From Actinoplanes palleronii (GTDB lineage Bacteria; Actinomycetota; Actinomycetes; Mycobacteriales; Micromonosporaceae): 64,000 bases of DNA. Every line of letters starts with the position of its first letter. Position 1 is the first letter of the stretch. Positions 35,183-43,668 of the stretch are shown here, one piece after another. The stretch is taken from assembly GCF_016862315.1 (NCBI RefSeq), contig NZ_BOMS01000014.1, positions 124,001 through 188,000 on the forward strand. Direction: 5' to 3'. The notes beneath the pieces were generated by a model that did no database searches, had not been told where the DNA came from, and worked only from the letters and a program-made list of their open reading frames with translations. The position numbers were made by a program, and so were the translations under genes.

Positions 35183-36958
35183 TCAATTGCCTTCGCGGAA
35201 CCGGTTGGTGATGGGGAGGCGACGATCACGCCCGAACGCCTTCCCGGAGATCTTCGTGCCCGGCGCGGACTGCCGCCGCTTGTACTCGGCCAGGTCGACC
35301 ATCCGCAGCACCCGGTCGACGAGCGCCGGGTCGTTGCCGGCCGCGATCAGCTCGGCCCGGCCCAGGTCGTGGTCCACATACCCCTTGATGATCGGGTCAA
35401 GCACCTCGTAGTCGGGCAGCGAGTCGGAGTCCTTCTGATCCGGCCGCAGCTCGGCGCTCGGCGGCTTGGTGATCGAGTTCTCCGGGATCGGCGGGTCGCC
35501 CTGGGTGTTCCGCCAGCGGGCGAGCTGCCAGACCATGGTCTTCGGCACGTCCTTGAGCGGGTTGTAACCGCCGACCGAGTCGCCGTAGAGCGTCGAATAG
35601 CCGACCGCGAGCTCACTCTTGTTGCCGGTGGTGAGCACCAGGTGCCCGTCGGAGTTGGAAAGCGCCATCAGGATCACCCCGCGCACCCGGGCCTGCAGAT
35701 TCTCCACGGCCAGGCCGGAGAGCGACATGTTCGCCAGGAACGCGTCGACCATCGGCTGGATCGGCTCGACGCGGTAGGTCAGGCCGGTGCGCTTGGCCAT
35801 GTCGGCGGCGTCGTCCTTGGAGTGCTCGGAGGAATAGCCGCTGGGCAGCGAGACGCCGGTGACCCGCTCCGGGCCGAGCGCGTCGACCGCGATCGCGGCG
35901 ACCACGGCCGAGTCGATGCCACCGGAGAGGCCGAGCACGACCGAGCGGAAGCCGTTCTTGTCCACGTAGTCGCGCAGGCCCATCACCAGCGCCGCCCAGA
36001 CCTCCGCCTCGTCGGCGATGCGCTCGGTGACACCACCCTCGCGGCGGTCCTCGTTCGCGGTGAGGGCGAAGTCCAGGACGATCTGATCGATCGCCATGTC
36101 GTCCGGGATCTCCTGCTCGACCTGCGGCTTTGCCGCATCGGTCGCCAGTTCGGCGTTCGGCGCGGCGTCCGCGAGGGGCAGATCCAGATCGTGTACGAGC
36201 AACTCCTCGGTGAACTGTCCCGCCCTGGCGAGCAGCTCACCGTCCGCCGCCACGATGATCGAGTCGCCGTCGAAGACCAGCTCGTCCTGCCCGCCGATCA
36301 TGTTCACGTAGGCGACCGCGGCACCCGCCTCGGCGGCCCGCCGGCGCACCAGCGGGAGCCGGACGTCGTCCTTGTTCAGTTCGTACGGTGAGGCGTTGAT
36401 GTTGACGACCAGCCCGACACCGGCCCGGCGTGCCGCGGTGAACGGGCCACCGGCCTGCCAGATGTCCTCGCAGACGGTGAGCGCGACGTCCACCCCGCCG
36501 AGGCGCACCACGGTCAGCGAGTCGCCCGGCTCGAAATACCGGTCCTCGTCGAAGACGCCGTAATTCGGCAGATGGTGCTTGAAATAGGTGGCGGCAACCT
36601 CGCCGCGGTGCAGCAGCGCGGACGCGTCCCGCCGTCCGTTGCCGGGCGCGGCCTCCGAGCTGATCGCGGCCGGGCCGTCGGCGTCGACGTAACCCACCAC
36701 CACGGCCAGCTCGCCCAGGCCGTCGGCGGCCAGGTCAGCGGCGAGCGCCCGCAGCGCGCGCTGGGACGCGTCGACGAACGAGTTGCGGAAGACCAGATCC
36801 TCGATCGGGTACCCGGTGAGCATCATCTCCGGGAAGGCCACCAGATGGGCGCCGGAGTCCGCGGCGGCCCGGGACCAGCGCCGGATCACGGCCGCGTTGC
36901 CGGGAATGTCACCGACTGTCGAGTTCACCTGAGCGAGGGCGATGCGCAGCGTGGGCAT
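35183..36958 (-). CDS. nadE: Glutamine-dependent NAD+ synthetase
   Basis: The 591-residue enzyme makes NAD+ from deamido-NAD+, ATP and glutamine. Residues about 1-270 are a nitrilase-type glutaminase with the triad Glu44 (FPEMMLTGYP), Lys (YFKHHLPNYGVFDE) and Cys (LTVCEDIWQ). The synthetase half has the ATP pyrophosphatase loop LSGGIDSAVVAAIA and TGNKSELAVGYSTLYGDSVGGY. Length and order fit bacterial two-domain NadE, slightly shorter than the mycobacterial form. ATG at 36958 is the first codon that gives the conserved PTLRIALAQVN start; the frame is open well upstream without family sequence. It is divergent from glnA2. Confidence 0.95.
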   Translation of the reverse strand: MPTLRIALAQVNSTVGDIPGNAAVIRRWSRAAADSGAHLVAFPEMMLTGYPIEDLVFRNSFVDASQRALRALAADLAADGLGELAVVVGYVDADGPAAISSEAAPGNGRRDASALLHRGEVAATYFKHHLPNYGVFDEDRYFEPGDSLTVVRLGGVDVALTVCEDIWQAGGPFTAARRAGVGLVVNINASPYELNKDDVRLPLVRRRAAEAGAAVAYVNMIGGQDELVFDGDSIIVAADGELLARAGQFTEELLVHDLDLPLADAAPNAELATDAAKPQVEQEIPDDMAIDQIVLDFALTANEDRREGGVTERIADEAEVWAALVMGLRDYVDKNGFRSVVLGLSGGIDSAVVAAIAVDALGPERVTGVSLPSGYSSEHSKDDAADMAKRTGLTYRVEPIQPMVDAFLANMSLSGLAVENLQARVRGVILMALSNSDGHLVLTTGNKSELAVGYSTLYGDSVGGYNPLKDVPKTMVWQLARWRNTQGDPPIPENSITKPPSAELRPDQKDSDSLPDYEVLDPIIKGYVDHDLGRAELIAAGNDPALVDRVLRMVDLAEYKRRQSAPGTKISGKAFGRDRRLPITNRFREGN

Positions 36959-37070
36959 GCGTCTTATTGTTCCCCAATGCCGCGGTTTCAGTTCCGGACC
37001 CGGGCCGACGTCACAGGCTCTGGTCAGCGTAGTCTCGGCTCGATAGGTCAACATCGGGACAGGGGTTGAA

Positions 37071-38423
37071 GTGGACCGACAGCAGGAATTCGTGCTCCGT
37101 ACGCTCGAGGAGCGCGACATCCGTTTTGTCCGGCTCTGGTTCACCGATGTGCTGGGCACGTTGAAGAGCGTGTCGGTGGCTCCGGCCGAGCTCGAGTCGG
37201 CGTTCGAAGAGGGCATCGGGATCGACGGTTCGGCGATCGAGGGCTTCGCCCGGGTCTACGAGTCGGACATGGTCGCCATGCCGGACCCCACCACGTTCCA
37301 GGTCTTCCCGTTCGAGGGCGGCGGCAGCGGCGAGAGCGCCCGGATGTTCTGCGACATCCTGCTCCCGGACGGCAGCGCCGCCTGGGCCGACCCGCGTCAC
37401 GTGCTGCGCCGCTCGCTGGCCAAGGCCGCCGAGAAGGGCTTCACCTTCTACACCCACCCCGAGGTCGAGTTCTTCCTGATCCAGGACGGCGACAACGACG
37501 GCTCGGTGCCGGTCCCGGTCGACACCGGCGGCTATTTCGACCACACCACCCACTCGGTGGCCCGCGACTTCCGCCGTCAGGCCGTGCTGGCCCTGGAGCG
37601 GATCGGCATCTCGGTCGAGTTCAGTCACCACGAGGTCGCCCCCGGCCAGCAGGAGATCGACCTGCGGTACGCGGACGCGCTGACCACGGCGGACAACATC
37701 ATGACGTTCCGGCACGTGGTCAAGGAGGTGGCGCTCTCCCAGGGGGTGAAGGCCACTTTCATGCCGAAGCCGTACACCGACCAGCCGGGCTCCGGCATGC
37801 ACACCCACCTGTCGCTGTTCGAGGGTGAGCGCAACGCGTTCTACGACAGCGAGGACCCGCAGAAGCTGTCCAAGACGGCGCGGGCGTTCATCGCCGGCCT
37901 GCTGGTGCACGCGCGGGAGATCACCGCGGTCACCAATCAGTGGGTCAACTCGTACAAGCGGCTCTTCCCGCTGCAGCTGCCCGACCGGATCACCGAGTCG
38001 CCGGCGTTCGTCAGCTGGGGCCACCTGAACCGGTCCGCCCTGGTCCGGGTCCCGGCGTTCGGCAAGCCGAACTCGGCGCGGGTCGAGGTGCGGTCGATCG
38101 ACTCGGCCGCCAACCCTTACCTGGCGTTCGCGGTCATGCTCGGCGCCGGCCTCAAGGGCATCGAGGAGGGCTACGAGCTCCCCCCGGGCGCCGAGGACGA
38201 CGTGTGGGGCCTGTCCCCGGCCGAGCGCAAGGCCGCCGGTTACGAGGCGCTGCCGGAGAACCTGTCCGAGGCGATCGACGTGATGGCCGGCTCCGAGCTG
38301 GTCGCCGAGGTGCTCGGCGAGCACGTCTTCGACTTCTTCCTGCGCAACAAGCGGGCCGAGTGGGAGCAGTTCCGGCGCGAGGTCACGCCGTACGAGCGTC
38401 AGCGGTACCTCGGCGCACTCTGA
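37071..38423 (+). CDS. glnA2: Glutamine synthetase-like protein, GlnA2 type
   Basis: The 450-residue protein is a class I glutamine synthetase homologue, which joins ammonia to glutamate with ATP. Visible signatures are GIDGSAIEGFARVYESDM, the metal-binding HPEVEFFL, the SGMHTHLSL ATP loop and NRSALVRVP. At the place where GlnA1 carries the adenylylated tyrosine (DLYDLPPEE) this protein reads DDVWGLSPAER, so the GlnE target residue is missing. The 446-450 residue size, the lost tyrosine and the neighbour glnE match GlnA2 of mycobacteria. GTG at 37071 has AGGGG upstream. Activity as glutamine synthetase is likely but not certain, because some paralogues use other amines. Confidence 0.92.
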   Translation: MDRQQEFVLRTLEERDIRFVRLWFTDVLGTLKSVSVAPAELESAFEEGIGIDGSAIEGFARVYESDMVAMPDPTTFQVFPFEGGGSGESARMFCDILLPDGSAAWADPRHVLRRSLAKAAEKGFTFYTHPEVEFFLIQDGDNDGSVPVPVDTGGYFDHTTHSVARDFRRQAVLALERIGISVEFSHHEVAPGQQEIDLRYADALTTADNIMTFRHVVKEVALSQGVKATFMPKPYTDQPGSGMHTHLSLFEGERNAFYDSEDPQKLSKTARAFIAGLLVHAREITAVTNQWVNSYKRLFPLQLPDRITESPAFVSWGHLNRSALVRVPAFGKPNSARVEVRSIDSAANPYLAFAVMLGAGLKGIEEGYELPPGAEDDVWGLSPAERKAAGYEALPENLSEAIDVMAGSELVAEVLGEHVFDFFLRNKRAEWEQFRREVTPYERQRYLGAL

Positions 38424-38446
38424 TCCACCGGCAGAACGGCTAGACC

Positions 38447-38478
38447 AGGCGGCGGCGGTCCTCGGACCGCCGCCGCCT
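38447..38478 (+). terminator. Terminator hairpin of glnA2
   Basis: AGGCGGCGGCGGTCC and GGACCGCCGCCGCCT form a perfect 15-bp stem with a 2-base loop, 24 bases after the stop codon. No T tract. It lies just outside the end of the convergent gene if that gene is read in its shifted frame. Confidence 0.55.
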
Positions 38479-38485
38479 GACTGGT

Positions 38486-39156
38486 TCAGCCGCCCCGCGC
38501 TGGGGAGGGGGCGTCCCCAGAGCGGCTGACCTCTGTGGCGGCACCCGCCGGACCGGACGCTCCCGGATCCGGCCCGGCGGGTGCCGGCTTGTTCACCCGT
38601 GTTGCCGGGCAGTCCTCGGGGTCCCGCTGGGCCTCGGTGCACTCGTTCCGCAGCGGTTCCCGGACCGGGCCTTCCGGTGCTGCGTCCGGCGGTCACGATC
38701 GCCGTCCCGGAGCTCCTGGCAGGGGTAACCGGTCTTCCGGGGCTGGGCCAGCTGGGTCCGGGCCGGCTGGCTCGACGGGGTCGGCTGTGTCGGCTGTGGG
38801 TGTGTGGTGTGCGACGGTGTGGCGGAGTGCCCGCTGCTCACCGCGTGTGACGGTTTGCCGGGGCGGACCGGGCCGGGCAGCGCGCCGGTGTTCGCCGCGA
38901 GCGCGACACCGCCGACCGTGGCGCTGGTCGCGAAGACCACGGCGGCCATCTTCACGGTCAGGAGCTTCGCCAGGAACGACCGTCGCCGCCGGGGCACCGG
39001 GCCCGGTGACTGAGCGGCGGCCCGGAACGCGGCCATCGCCGCGGCCTCACCGGCCAGCTCACCGGCCGTGGCCGGGGCCGTGGCCGCGGCCAGCAGCCCG
39101 GACACCGGGTGCCCGGGAGCGCCGCGCAGCAGGTTCTCCGCGGTTCTCCGGTCCAT
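38486..39156 (-). pseudogene. Sigma-factor-linked membrane protein with a probable frameshift
   Basis: From ATG at 39156 (AGGAGGGACGGAG upstream) the frame encodes MDRRTAENLLRGAPGHPV, an Ala-rich helix, a basic stretch, one hydrophobic helix (KMAAVVFATSATVGGVALAA) and a Ser/Pro/Thr linker, then stops at 38593 after 187 residues. The last 45 residues look unlike protein. Shifting frame near 38680-38693 gives a better continuation, VREPLRNECTEAQRDPEDCP, with GC3-rich codons to a TGA at 38486, just before the glnA2 terminator. So either the gene is frameshifted or the base sequence has an error. It follows the ECF sigma gene by 23 bases, the usual place of an anti-sigma or sigma-regulated membrane protein. 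Confidence 0.55.
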
Positions 39157-39179
39157 CGCGCTCCGTCCCTCCTGGCTGG

Positions 39180-39791
39180 TCAATTCATCTCTCTCAGCGC
39201 CGCGCCGTGGATCCGTGTCACCGGTTTGGTGGTCGCCGGTGCTGTTTCCGGCGTGCCGAGCCGCTGGGCCAGCAACTTCAGGCCCCGGTAGGCCGCGGTG
39301 CGGACCGCGCCGGCCCGCTTGCCGACGATCGAGCCGGTGGTCCGGGCGTCCAGACCGACCACCACCCGCAGCATCACCGCCTCGGCCAGGTCCGCCGGGA
39401 GGGTGGCGATCAGGGCGATCGCGGCGCCGGTGGAGAGCGATTCGATGGCCCGGTCCGCGGTGTCGTCGTCGGCGTGCAGCTCGGTGAGCTGCTCGGCCGT
39501 ACCGCCGGACACCGGGCGGCGGCGCTGCGCGCGCAGCAGGTCCATCGCCCGGTGCCGGGCGATCGTCGCGGTCCAGCCGCGGAAACCGTCCCAGCTTCCG
39601 GAGAAGGTGCGCAGGTCCCGGGCGATCTGCAGCCAGGCCTCGGAGGCGACGTCCTCGGCGTCGTCGCCGACCAGCACACACAGGTAGCGCAGCAGCGCCG
39701 GCTGCTGCAGGCGATAGAGCCGCCGGAACGCGTCCTCGTCGCCCTGCTGCGCGGCGCGCACCACGGCGTCGAGGTCCTCCGGTGCCACCAT
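39180..39791 (-). CDS. ECF-type RNA polymerase sigma factor
   Basis: The 203-residue protein has sigma region 2 (DAFRRLYRLQQPALLRYLCVLVGDDAEDVASEAWLQIARDL, of which GDDAEDVASEAWL is the diagnostic part, then WDGFRGWTATIARHRAMDLLR) and region 4 (ALIATLPADLAEAVMLRVVVGLDARTTGSIVGKRAGAVRT in order). It directs RNA polymerase to a small set of stress or envelope genes. ATG at 39791 has GGAGG eight bases upstream. It is likely co-transcribed with the membrane protein gene downstream, which may hold it inactive at the membrane. Confidence 0.9.
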   Translation of the reverse strand: MVAPEDLDAVVRAAQQGDEDAFRRLYRLQQPALLRYLCVLVGDDAEDVASEAWLQIARDLRTFSGSWDGFRGWTATIARHRAMDLLRAQRRRPVSGGTAEQLTELHADDDTADRAIESLSTGAAIALIATLPADLAEAVMLRVVVGLDARTTGSIVGKRAGAVRTAAYRGLKLLAQRLGTPETAPATTKPVTRIHGAALREMN

Positions 39792-39910
39792 CAGTTGACC
39801 TCCGTCCGCCCTGGCAGACAGCCGGGCCCCATTGCTACAGCGCCGGGGCACGAACTTTTGTCACAGCGGGGTACGGTCTGGTTCGACGTCACGCGACAAG
39901 GGGAGAGGCC

Positions 39911-40336
39911 GTGCTGCAAGATCTGCTGGAGGGCGCCGGGCGAAGCATCGTCTTCGGCCTGGTCGGGATCGGCCTGATGGCTGTCGGTTTCGTCCTGATC
40001 GACCTGCTCACACCGGGCAAACTGCGCAACCTGATCTGGGTCGACCGTAATCCGAACGCCGCTCTGCTGCTGGCCGCCAACCAGCTCGGCATCGCCGCCA
40101 TCGTGTTCACCGCGATCTTCACGAGCTACGACTCGTTCGGCCAGGGTCTGGCCTCCACCGCCCTGTTCGGCCTGGTCGGCATCGTCATCATGGGGCTGGC
40201 GTTCCTGGTCCTGGACTGGATGACCCCGGGCAAGCTGGGCGAGGTCATCTGCACCGACGACTATCACGGTGGCGCGCTGGTCAGCGCCGCCTCGCACTTC
40301 GGCGCCGCGCTGATCGTCTGCGCCTGCATCGCTTAA
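39911..40336 (+). CDS. DUF350 membrane protein
   Basis: The 141-residue protein has four membrane helices arranged as two similar halves: GLVGIGLMAVGFVLIDLLTPGKL and GLVGIVIMGLAFLVLDWMTPGKL (each listed to its conserved core GLVGI...D..TPGKL). This internal duplication is typical of DUF350. Function unknown; relatives often sit near PspA or stress genes. GTG at 39911 has GGGGAGAGG upstream. It is divergent from the sigma factor. Confidence 0.85.
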   Translation: MLQDLLEGAGRSIVFGLVGIGLMAVGFVLIDLLTPGKLRNLIWVDRNPNAALLLAANQLGIAAIVFTAIFTSYDSFGQGLASTALFGLVGIVIMGLAFLVLDWMTPGKLGEVICTDDYHGGALVSAASHFGAALIVCACIA

Positions 40337-40359
40337 AACCCTTTTCGGTACGACACGGT

Positions 40360-40388
40360 GAGGCCGCCCGCGGGGTGCGGGCGGCCTC
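40360..40388. terminator. Hairpin between convergent DUF350 and LtrA genes
   Basis: GAGGCCGCCCGC and GCGGGCGGCCTC form a perfect 12-bp stem with a 5-base loop between the two convergent stop codons. No T tract on either side. Confidence 0.55.
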
Positions 40389-40410
40389 GTGCCGCGGTGT
40401 CGTGCCCGGG

Positions 40411-41553
40411 TCAGGCGCTGCGGCCGAAGTCGCCGATGGCCTCAGCCGTGCCGACCCGGCGGACCCGGGGGAGGTCCTCGGCGATCGCGCCCCCGGCCAG
40501 CAGCACGGCGATGGCGGCCAGCTGGGCCAGTGCCAGGACGTGTCCGAGCGGCACGGTCGCGAGGCACAACGCGGCGACGCCCAGCCGGTACGCCGCTCCC
40601 GGCAGCCCCACCAGGCGCAGGAAGACGGCGTGGCCGATCAGGTAGATCGCGACACCGCCGCCGAGCGCGAGGGCCTCGCCCCAGTGCAGTTCCTCGAACG
40701 TGTGCCCGAGCGCCTTCTTGATCCCGACCGCGGTCACCACGATGCCGAGCAGCATCGGGAGGTGCGCGTACCCCCAGGCGTTCAGGGCCAGGCGGCCGCG
40801 CCGGCCCGGGTCGTCGACGGCGGCCAGCACGTGCTCGGAGCGCCGGTCACCGCCGGCGAAGTAGGCCCACCACAGGTAGTAGGCGACACAGAGGCCGAGG
40901 ACCGCGGCCAGGATCGTGCCGCCGTCCAGGTCACCGGCCACGCCGACACCGATCGCGATGATCGACTCACCGATCGCGATGATCATGACGAGGCTGTGCC
41001 GTTCGACGAAGTGCCCGGCGGAGAGCGTGTGCATCTCGATCGGGTGCAGGTATCCCGCCGAGACCTGGACCAGCGGTGCGGCCAGCCAGCACAGGTGCCG
41101 CCACGGCTCGGGCAGCAGCCCGCCGGCCAGCACCAGCAGCGCGGCCAGCAGGTTGAGCGGGCCGAGCGTCCGCATCAGCTGGACCGCCGCCGGGCCGGCC
41201 TGCAGGAACAGCACCGAGTGCGCGACGTTGACCACCAGGTACCCGACGCCGAACAGCCAGCCGTACGCGCCGAACGCGTCCGGGATGGCCAGCGCCATCA
41301 CCAGGAACCCGGCCATCCCGGCCAGCAGCAGGGTGCGCCGGGTGGTGGTGGTCGGTGCGACCGCGTTGGTGAGCCAGGCATATCCCGAATACATCCACCA
41401 GACCACGAACAGGATCAGCACGACGTTCAGCAGGCCGCCGGCCGTCAGGTGGTGCGCCAACGTGTCGGCGAGCTGGGTCACCGTGAAGACGAAGACCAGA
41501 TCGAAGAAGAGTTCCAGCGTGGACACCCGCACCGCGGGCGACTCCTGCGTCAT
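40411..41553 (-). CDS. Low temperature requirement protein A family membrane protein
   Basis: The 380-residue protein has about 12 helices and the LtrA start VSTLELFFDLVFVFTVTQLA, which is diagnostic. ERHSLVMIIAIGESIIAIG and YYLWWAYFAGG follow in the second half. LtrA was found in Listeria as needed for growth in the cold; its molecular activity is not known. ATG at 41553. The YqeY gene ends 10 bases upstream on the same strand, so the two are probably one transcript. Confidence 0.87.
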   Translation of the reverse strand: MTQESPAVRVSTLELFFDLVFVFTVTQLADTLAHHLTAGGLLNVVLILFVVWWMYSGYAWLTNAVAPTTTTRRTLLLAGMAGFLVMALAIPDAFGAYGWLFGVGYLVVNVAHSVLFLQAGPAAVQLMRTLGPLNLLAALLVLAGGLLPEPWRHLCWLAAPLVQVSAGYLHPIEMHTLSAGHFVERHSLVMIIAIGESIIAIGVGVAGDLDGGTILAAVLGLCVAYYLWWAYFAGGDRRSEHVLAAVDDPGRRGRLALNAWGYAHLPMLLGIVVTAVGIKKALGHTFEELHWGEALALGGGVAIYLIGHAVFLRLVGLPGAAYRLGVAALCLATVPLGHVLALAQLAAIAVLLAGGAIAEDLPRVRRVGTAEAIGDFGRSA

Positions 41554-41563
41554 GCCGGAGACC

Positions 41564-41905
41564 CTAGAGGGTTCCCGGTGTCAGATGGGCCCCGAGCGCG
41601 TCCGCCTCGGCGCGCAGGCGGGTGGCTTCGGCGTCCCGGCCGAGCCGGTCGTACTCGGCCGCGGCGGTGAGCCGTTCGTCGACCTCGGCGCGGACGATCC
41701 GCTCGATCTCGGCGTCGTCCTGCGCCCGGCGCGGCACCTCGGTCACACCCAGCCCGGTGGCGGGCAGGCCGCTGCCGGTGTCCCGGGACGGCACCGCGGC
41801 CGCGTTCTCGATCGCGGCCAGCGCCGAGCGCAGCGCTGTCACCGTGACCCGGTCCTTGGCCTTCATCGCCGGCAACAGGGCGGCCTGGAGTCGGTCGCGC
41901 AACAT
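41564..41905 (-). CDS. GatB/YqeY domain protein
   Basis: A 113-residue, all-helical YqeY-like protein, beginning MLRDRLQAALLPAMKAKDRVTVTALRSALA. This is the tRNA-binding tail domain of the amidotransferase subunit GatB, here as a free-standing protein. At 113 residues it is shorter than the usual 145-150 because part of the first helical bundle is condensed. Its role is not known; binding to tRNA is suggested from the family. Confidence 0.8.
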   Translation of the reverse strand: MLRDRLQAALLPAMKAKDRVTVTALRSALAAIENAAAVPSRDTGSGLPATGLGVTEVPRRAQDDAEIERIVRAEVDERLTAAAEYDRLGRDAEATRLRAEADALGAHLTPGTL

Positions 41906-41934
41906 TGTCGTACCCCCGCTCTAACGTTCGTGGC

Positions 41935-42630
41935 GTGAACCGTACCGACCGGCTCTACGCCCTCGTCGAGGAATTACGGGCGGTCGCGCCCCGGCCGCGC
42001 AGCGCCCGCTGGCTGGCGGCGCGCTTCGAGGTGAGCGTGCGCACCGTGGAGCGGGACATCTCGGCCCTGCAGCAGTCCGGCACCCCGGTCTATGCCGAGC
42101 CCGGCCGTGCCGGTGGCTACTGCCTGGACAGAGCGCACACGTTGCCGCCGGTCAACCTCACGCCGGAGGAGGCGGTCGCGATGGCCCTGGCGCTGCGCAA
42201 GCTCGACGGCACGCCGTTCCGGCAGGCCGCGGCGAGCGCCTTGCGCAAGCTGGTGGCGGCGATGCGGGCCGACGACGCGGCCGCAGCCGAGGCCCTGGCG
42301 GGCCGGATCCATCTGGTCGGCGGCGCGGCGCCGGCCACCCTGCCCCGGCCGGCCGTCGGCGCGCTCGGGGTCGGCCGGGTCCTGCGGATCGGATATGCCG
42401 ATCGGGCCGGCGTCGTCACCAGCCGCGACATCGAGCCACTGGGTTATGTCGGTGTCCGCGAGCAGTGGTATCTGATCGCCTGGTGCCGGCTGCGCGAGTC
42501 GGTGCGGATCTTCCGGGCCGACCGGATCACCACGGTCACCCCGACCCGGGAGCTCGCGCCGCCGCGCACGTTCCCCGAGGAAGGCCTGGACATCCCGTCC
42601 GGCGTCCGGGAGCGGCTCACGCTCGCCTAG
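41935..42630 (+). CDS. WYL-domain transcriptional regulator (YafY type)
   Basis: The 231-residue protein has an N-terminal winged helix (residues about 1-60: RTDRLYALVEELRA, SARWLAARFEVSVRTVERDISALQ in order, with RTVERD as the recognition helix) and a WYL-type ligand domain (IGYADRAGVV, IEPLGYVGVREQWYLIAWC, RIFRADRI). WYL regulators respond to DNA damage, nucleotides or unknown ligands. GTG at 41935 has TAACGT 7 bases upstream, so it is probably leaderless. It is divergent from YqeY and followed by the GNAT gene on the same strand. Confidence 0.88.
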   Translation: MNRTDRLYALVEELRAVAPRPRSARWLAARFEVSVRTVERDISALQQSGTPVYAEPGRAGGYCLDRAHTLPPVNLTPEEAVAMALALRKLDGTPFRQAAASALRKLVAAMRADDAAAAEALAGRIHLVGGAAPATLPRPAVGALGVGRVLRIGYADRAGVVTSRDIEPLGYVGVREQWYLIAWCRLRESVRIFRADRITTVTPTRELAPPRTFPEEGLDIPSGVRERLTLA

Positions 42631-42672
42631 GTGCCGGCCTGCGACCTGGGGCCGGTTTGGCAAGATCGCCGG

Positions 42673-43116
42673 ATGAGTTCCGAATCGATTCGCCTCGAAC
42701 CGGTCACCGCCGGGAACTGGCGCGACTGCGCCGCCCTCACCGTCCACCCGGAGCAGAAGCCGTTCGTCACCGACGTGACGTACTACCTCTGCATGTGTTC
42801 CTACGGCGACACCTGGCAGCCCCTCGCCGCGGTGCGCGGCGAGGAGATCGTCGGTTTCGCCATCTGGGGCGTGGACGACGACGGCAGCCGCTGGATCGGC
42901 GGGCTGCTCGTCGACGCGAAACACCAGGGCCAGGGCATCGGCCGCGAGCTGGTCGGCCAGCTGCGCGACCGGCTGATCGCCGAGCCCGGCACGCCGAACG
43001 TGGCGCTCAGCTACCTGCCGGACAACGCCGTCGCCCGCAAGCTCTACCAGTCGATGGGCTTCGTCGAGACCGGCGAGATGGAGGACGACGAGATCGTCGC
43101 CCGCTGGACCCCGTAG
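42673..43116 (+). CDS. GNAT N-acetyltransferase
   Basis: The 147-residue protein shows the acetyl-CoA binding pattern GGLLVDAKHQGQGIGRELV and the end strand AVARKLYQSMGFVETGEME. The middle (YYLCMCSYGDTWQPLA) is typical of the SpeG/YtmI-like group. The acceptor could be an amine or amino acid; it is not specified by the sequence. ATG at 42673 has CAAGAT 6 bases upstream and no ribosome site. The WYL regulator lies 42 bases upstream. Confidence 0.85.
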   Translation: MSSESIRLEPVTAGNWRDCAALTVHPEQKPFVTDVTYYLCMCSYGDTWQPLAAVRGEEIVGFAIWGVDDDGSRWIGGLLVDAKHQGQGIGRELVGQLRDRLIAEPGTPNVALSYLPDNAVARKLYQSMGFVETGEMEDDEIVARWTP

Positions 43117-43119
43117 AGC

Positions 43120-43203
43120 TCAGGGGCGGCCCTGATCGGCTCAGAGGCGGCCCGGCGAGGTTCAGGGGCGGCCCTGATCGGCTCAGGGGCGGCCCGGCGG
43201 GGT
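43120..43203. repeat. 21-bp tandem repeat covering the 3' end of the VOC gene
   Basis: Four head-to-tail units of exactly 21 bases (43120, 43141, 43162, 43183). The last unit is the final seven codons of the VOC gene, TPPGRP plus stop, on the minus strand; the other three lie beyond the stop codon and each again ends in TGA in frame. Units one and three are identical. Confidence 0.9.
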
Positions 43204-43563
43204 GAAGATCCCGAACAGGTTGCCGGCCGGGTCGGCCAGCCGGGCGAAGACCAGCCCGCTCGGCTCGGTCTGCGGACCGACAAGCACCTTCCCGCCCCGC
43301 GCGGCGGCCTGCTCGCAGGCCGCCGCGACGTCGGCGACCACGACCAGGAAGATCGCCTGCTGCGGCGCCCGGCCGCCGGTGCCGTAGAAGCCGCCCAGCG
43401 GCGCGCCGCCGTCCGGTCCGGTGACGATCCGGTACGGCCGCCCGTCCGGCCCGGTCGAGTCGTCGTCGTCCGCGAACGTCCAGCCGAACAGGTCGCCGTA
43501 GAACTCCTCGGCCTGCTCCGGCCGGTCGGCGCCCACTTCGATCCAGCCGATCCCGTTGCTCAT
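43183..43563 (-). CDS. VOC (glyoxalase/bleomycin resistance) superfamily protein
   Basis: The 126-residue protein has the two beta-alpha-beta modules of the vicinal oxygen chelate fold: GWIEVGADRPEQAEEFYGDLFGW at the front and AIFLVVVADVAAACEQAAARGG ... ARLADPAGNLFGIF at the back (conserved parts WIEV, FYGDLFGW, DPAGNLFGIF). Metal and substrate are unknown; many relatives are small-molecule resistance or lyase proteins. ATG at 43563 has GGAGG six bases upstream. Its 3' end is part of a 21-bp tandem repeat. Confidence 0.87.
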   Translation of the reverse strand: MSNGIGWIEVGADRPEQAEEFYGDLFGWTFADDDDSTGPDGRPYRIVTGPDGGAPLGGFYGTGGRAPQQAIFLVVVADVAAACEQAAARGGKVLVGPQTEPSGLVFARLADPAGNLFGIFTPPGRP

Positions 43564-43668
43564 CTCGTCCTCCTGCGCTCGGAACGTACCTGCGGGAGGA
43601 ACTCTCGTCGGCCACCACGACAACGTCCTGTCGGTGTTTGCCATCGGGTTAACCGCTAGCCTCGACAC

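Noticed and set aside
38484-38531. A second hairpin after glnA2 as a terminator
   Set aside because: The pairing arms are imperfect and they fall within the shifted-frame coding end of the convergent gene.
37011-38696. A 561-residue open frame opposite glnA2
   Set aside because: It is the antisense shadow of glnA2; the sense strand has every glutamine synthetase motif.
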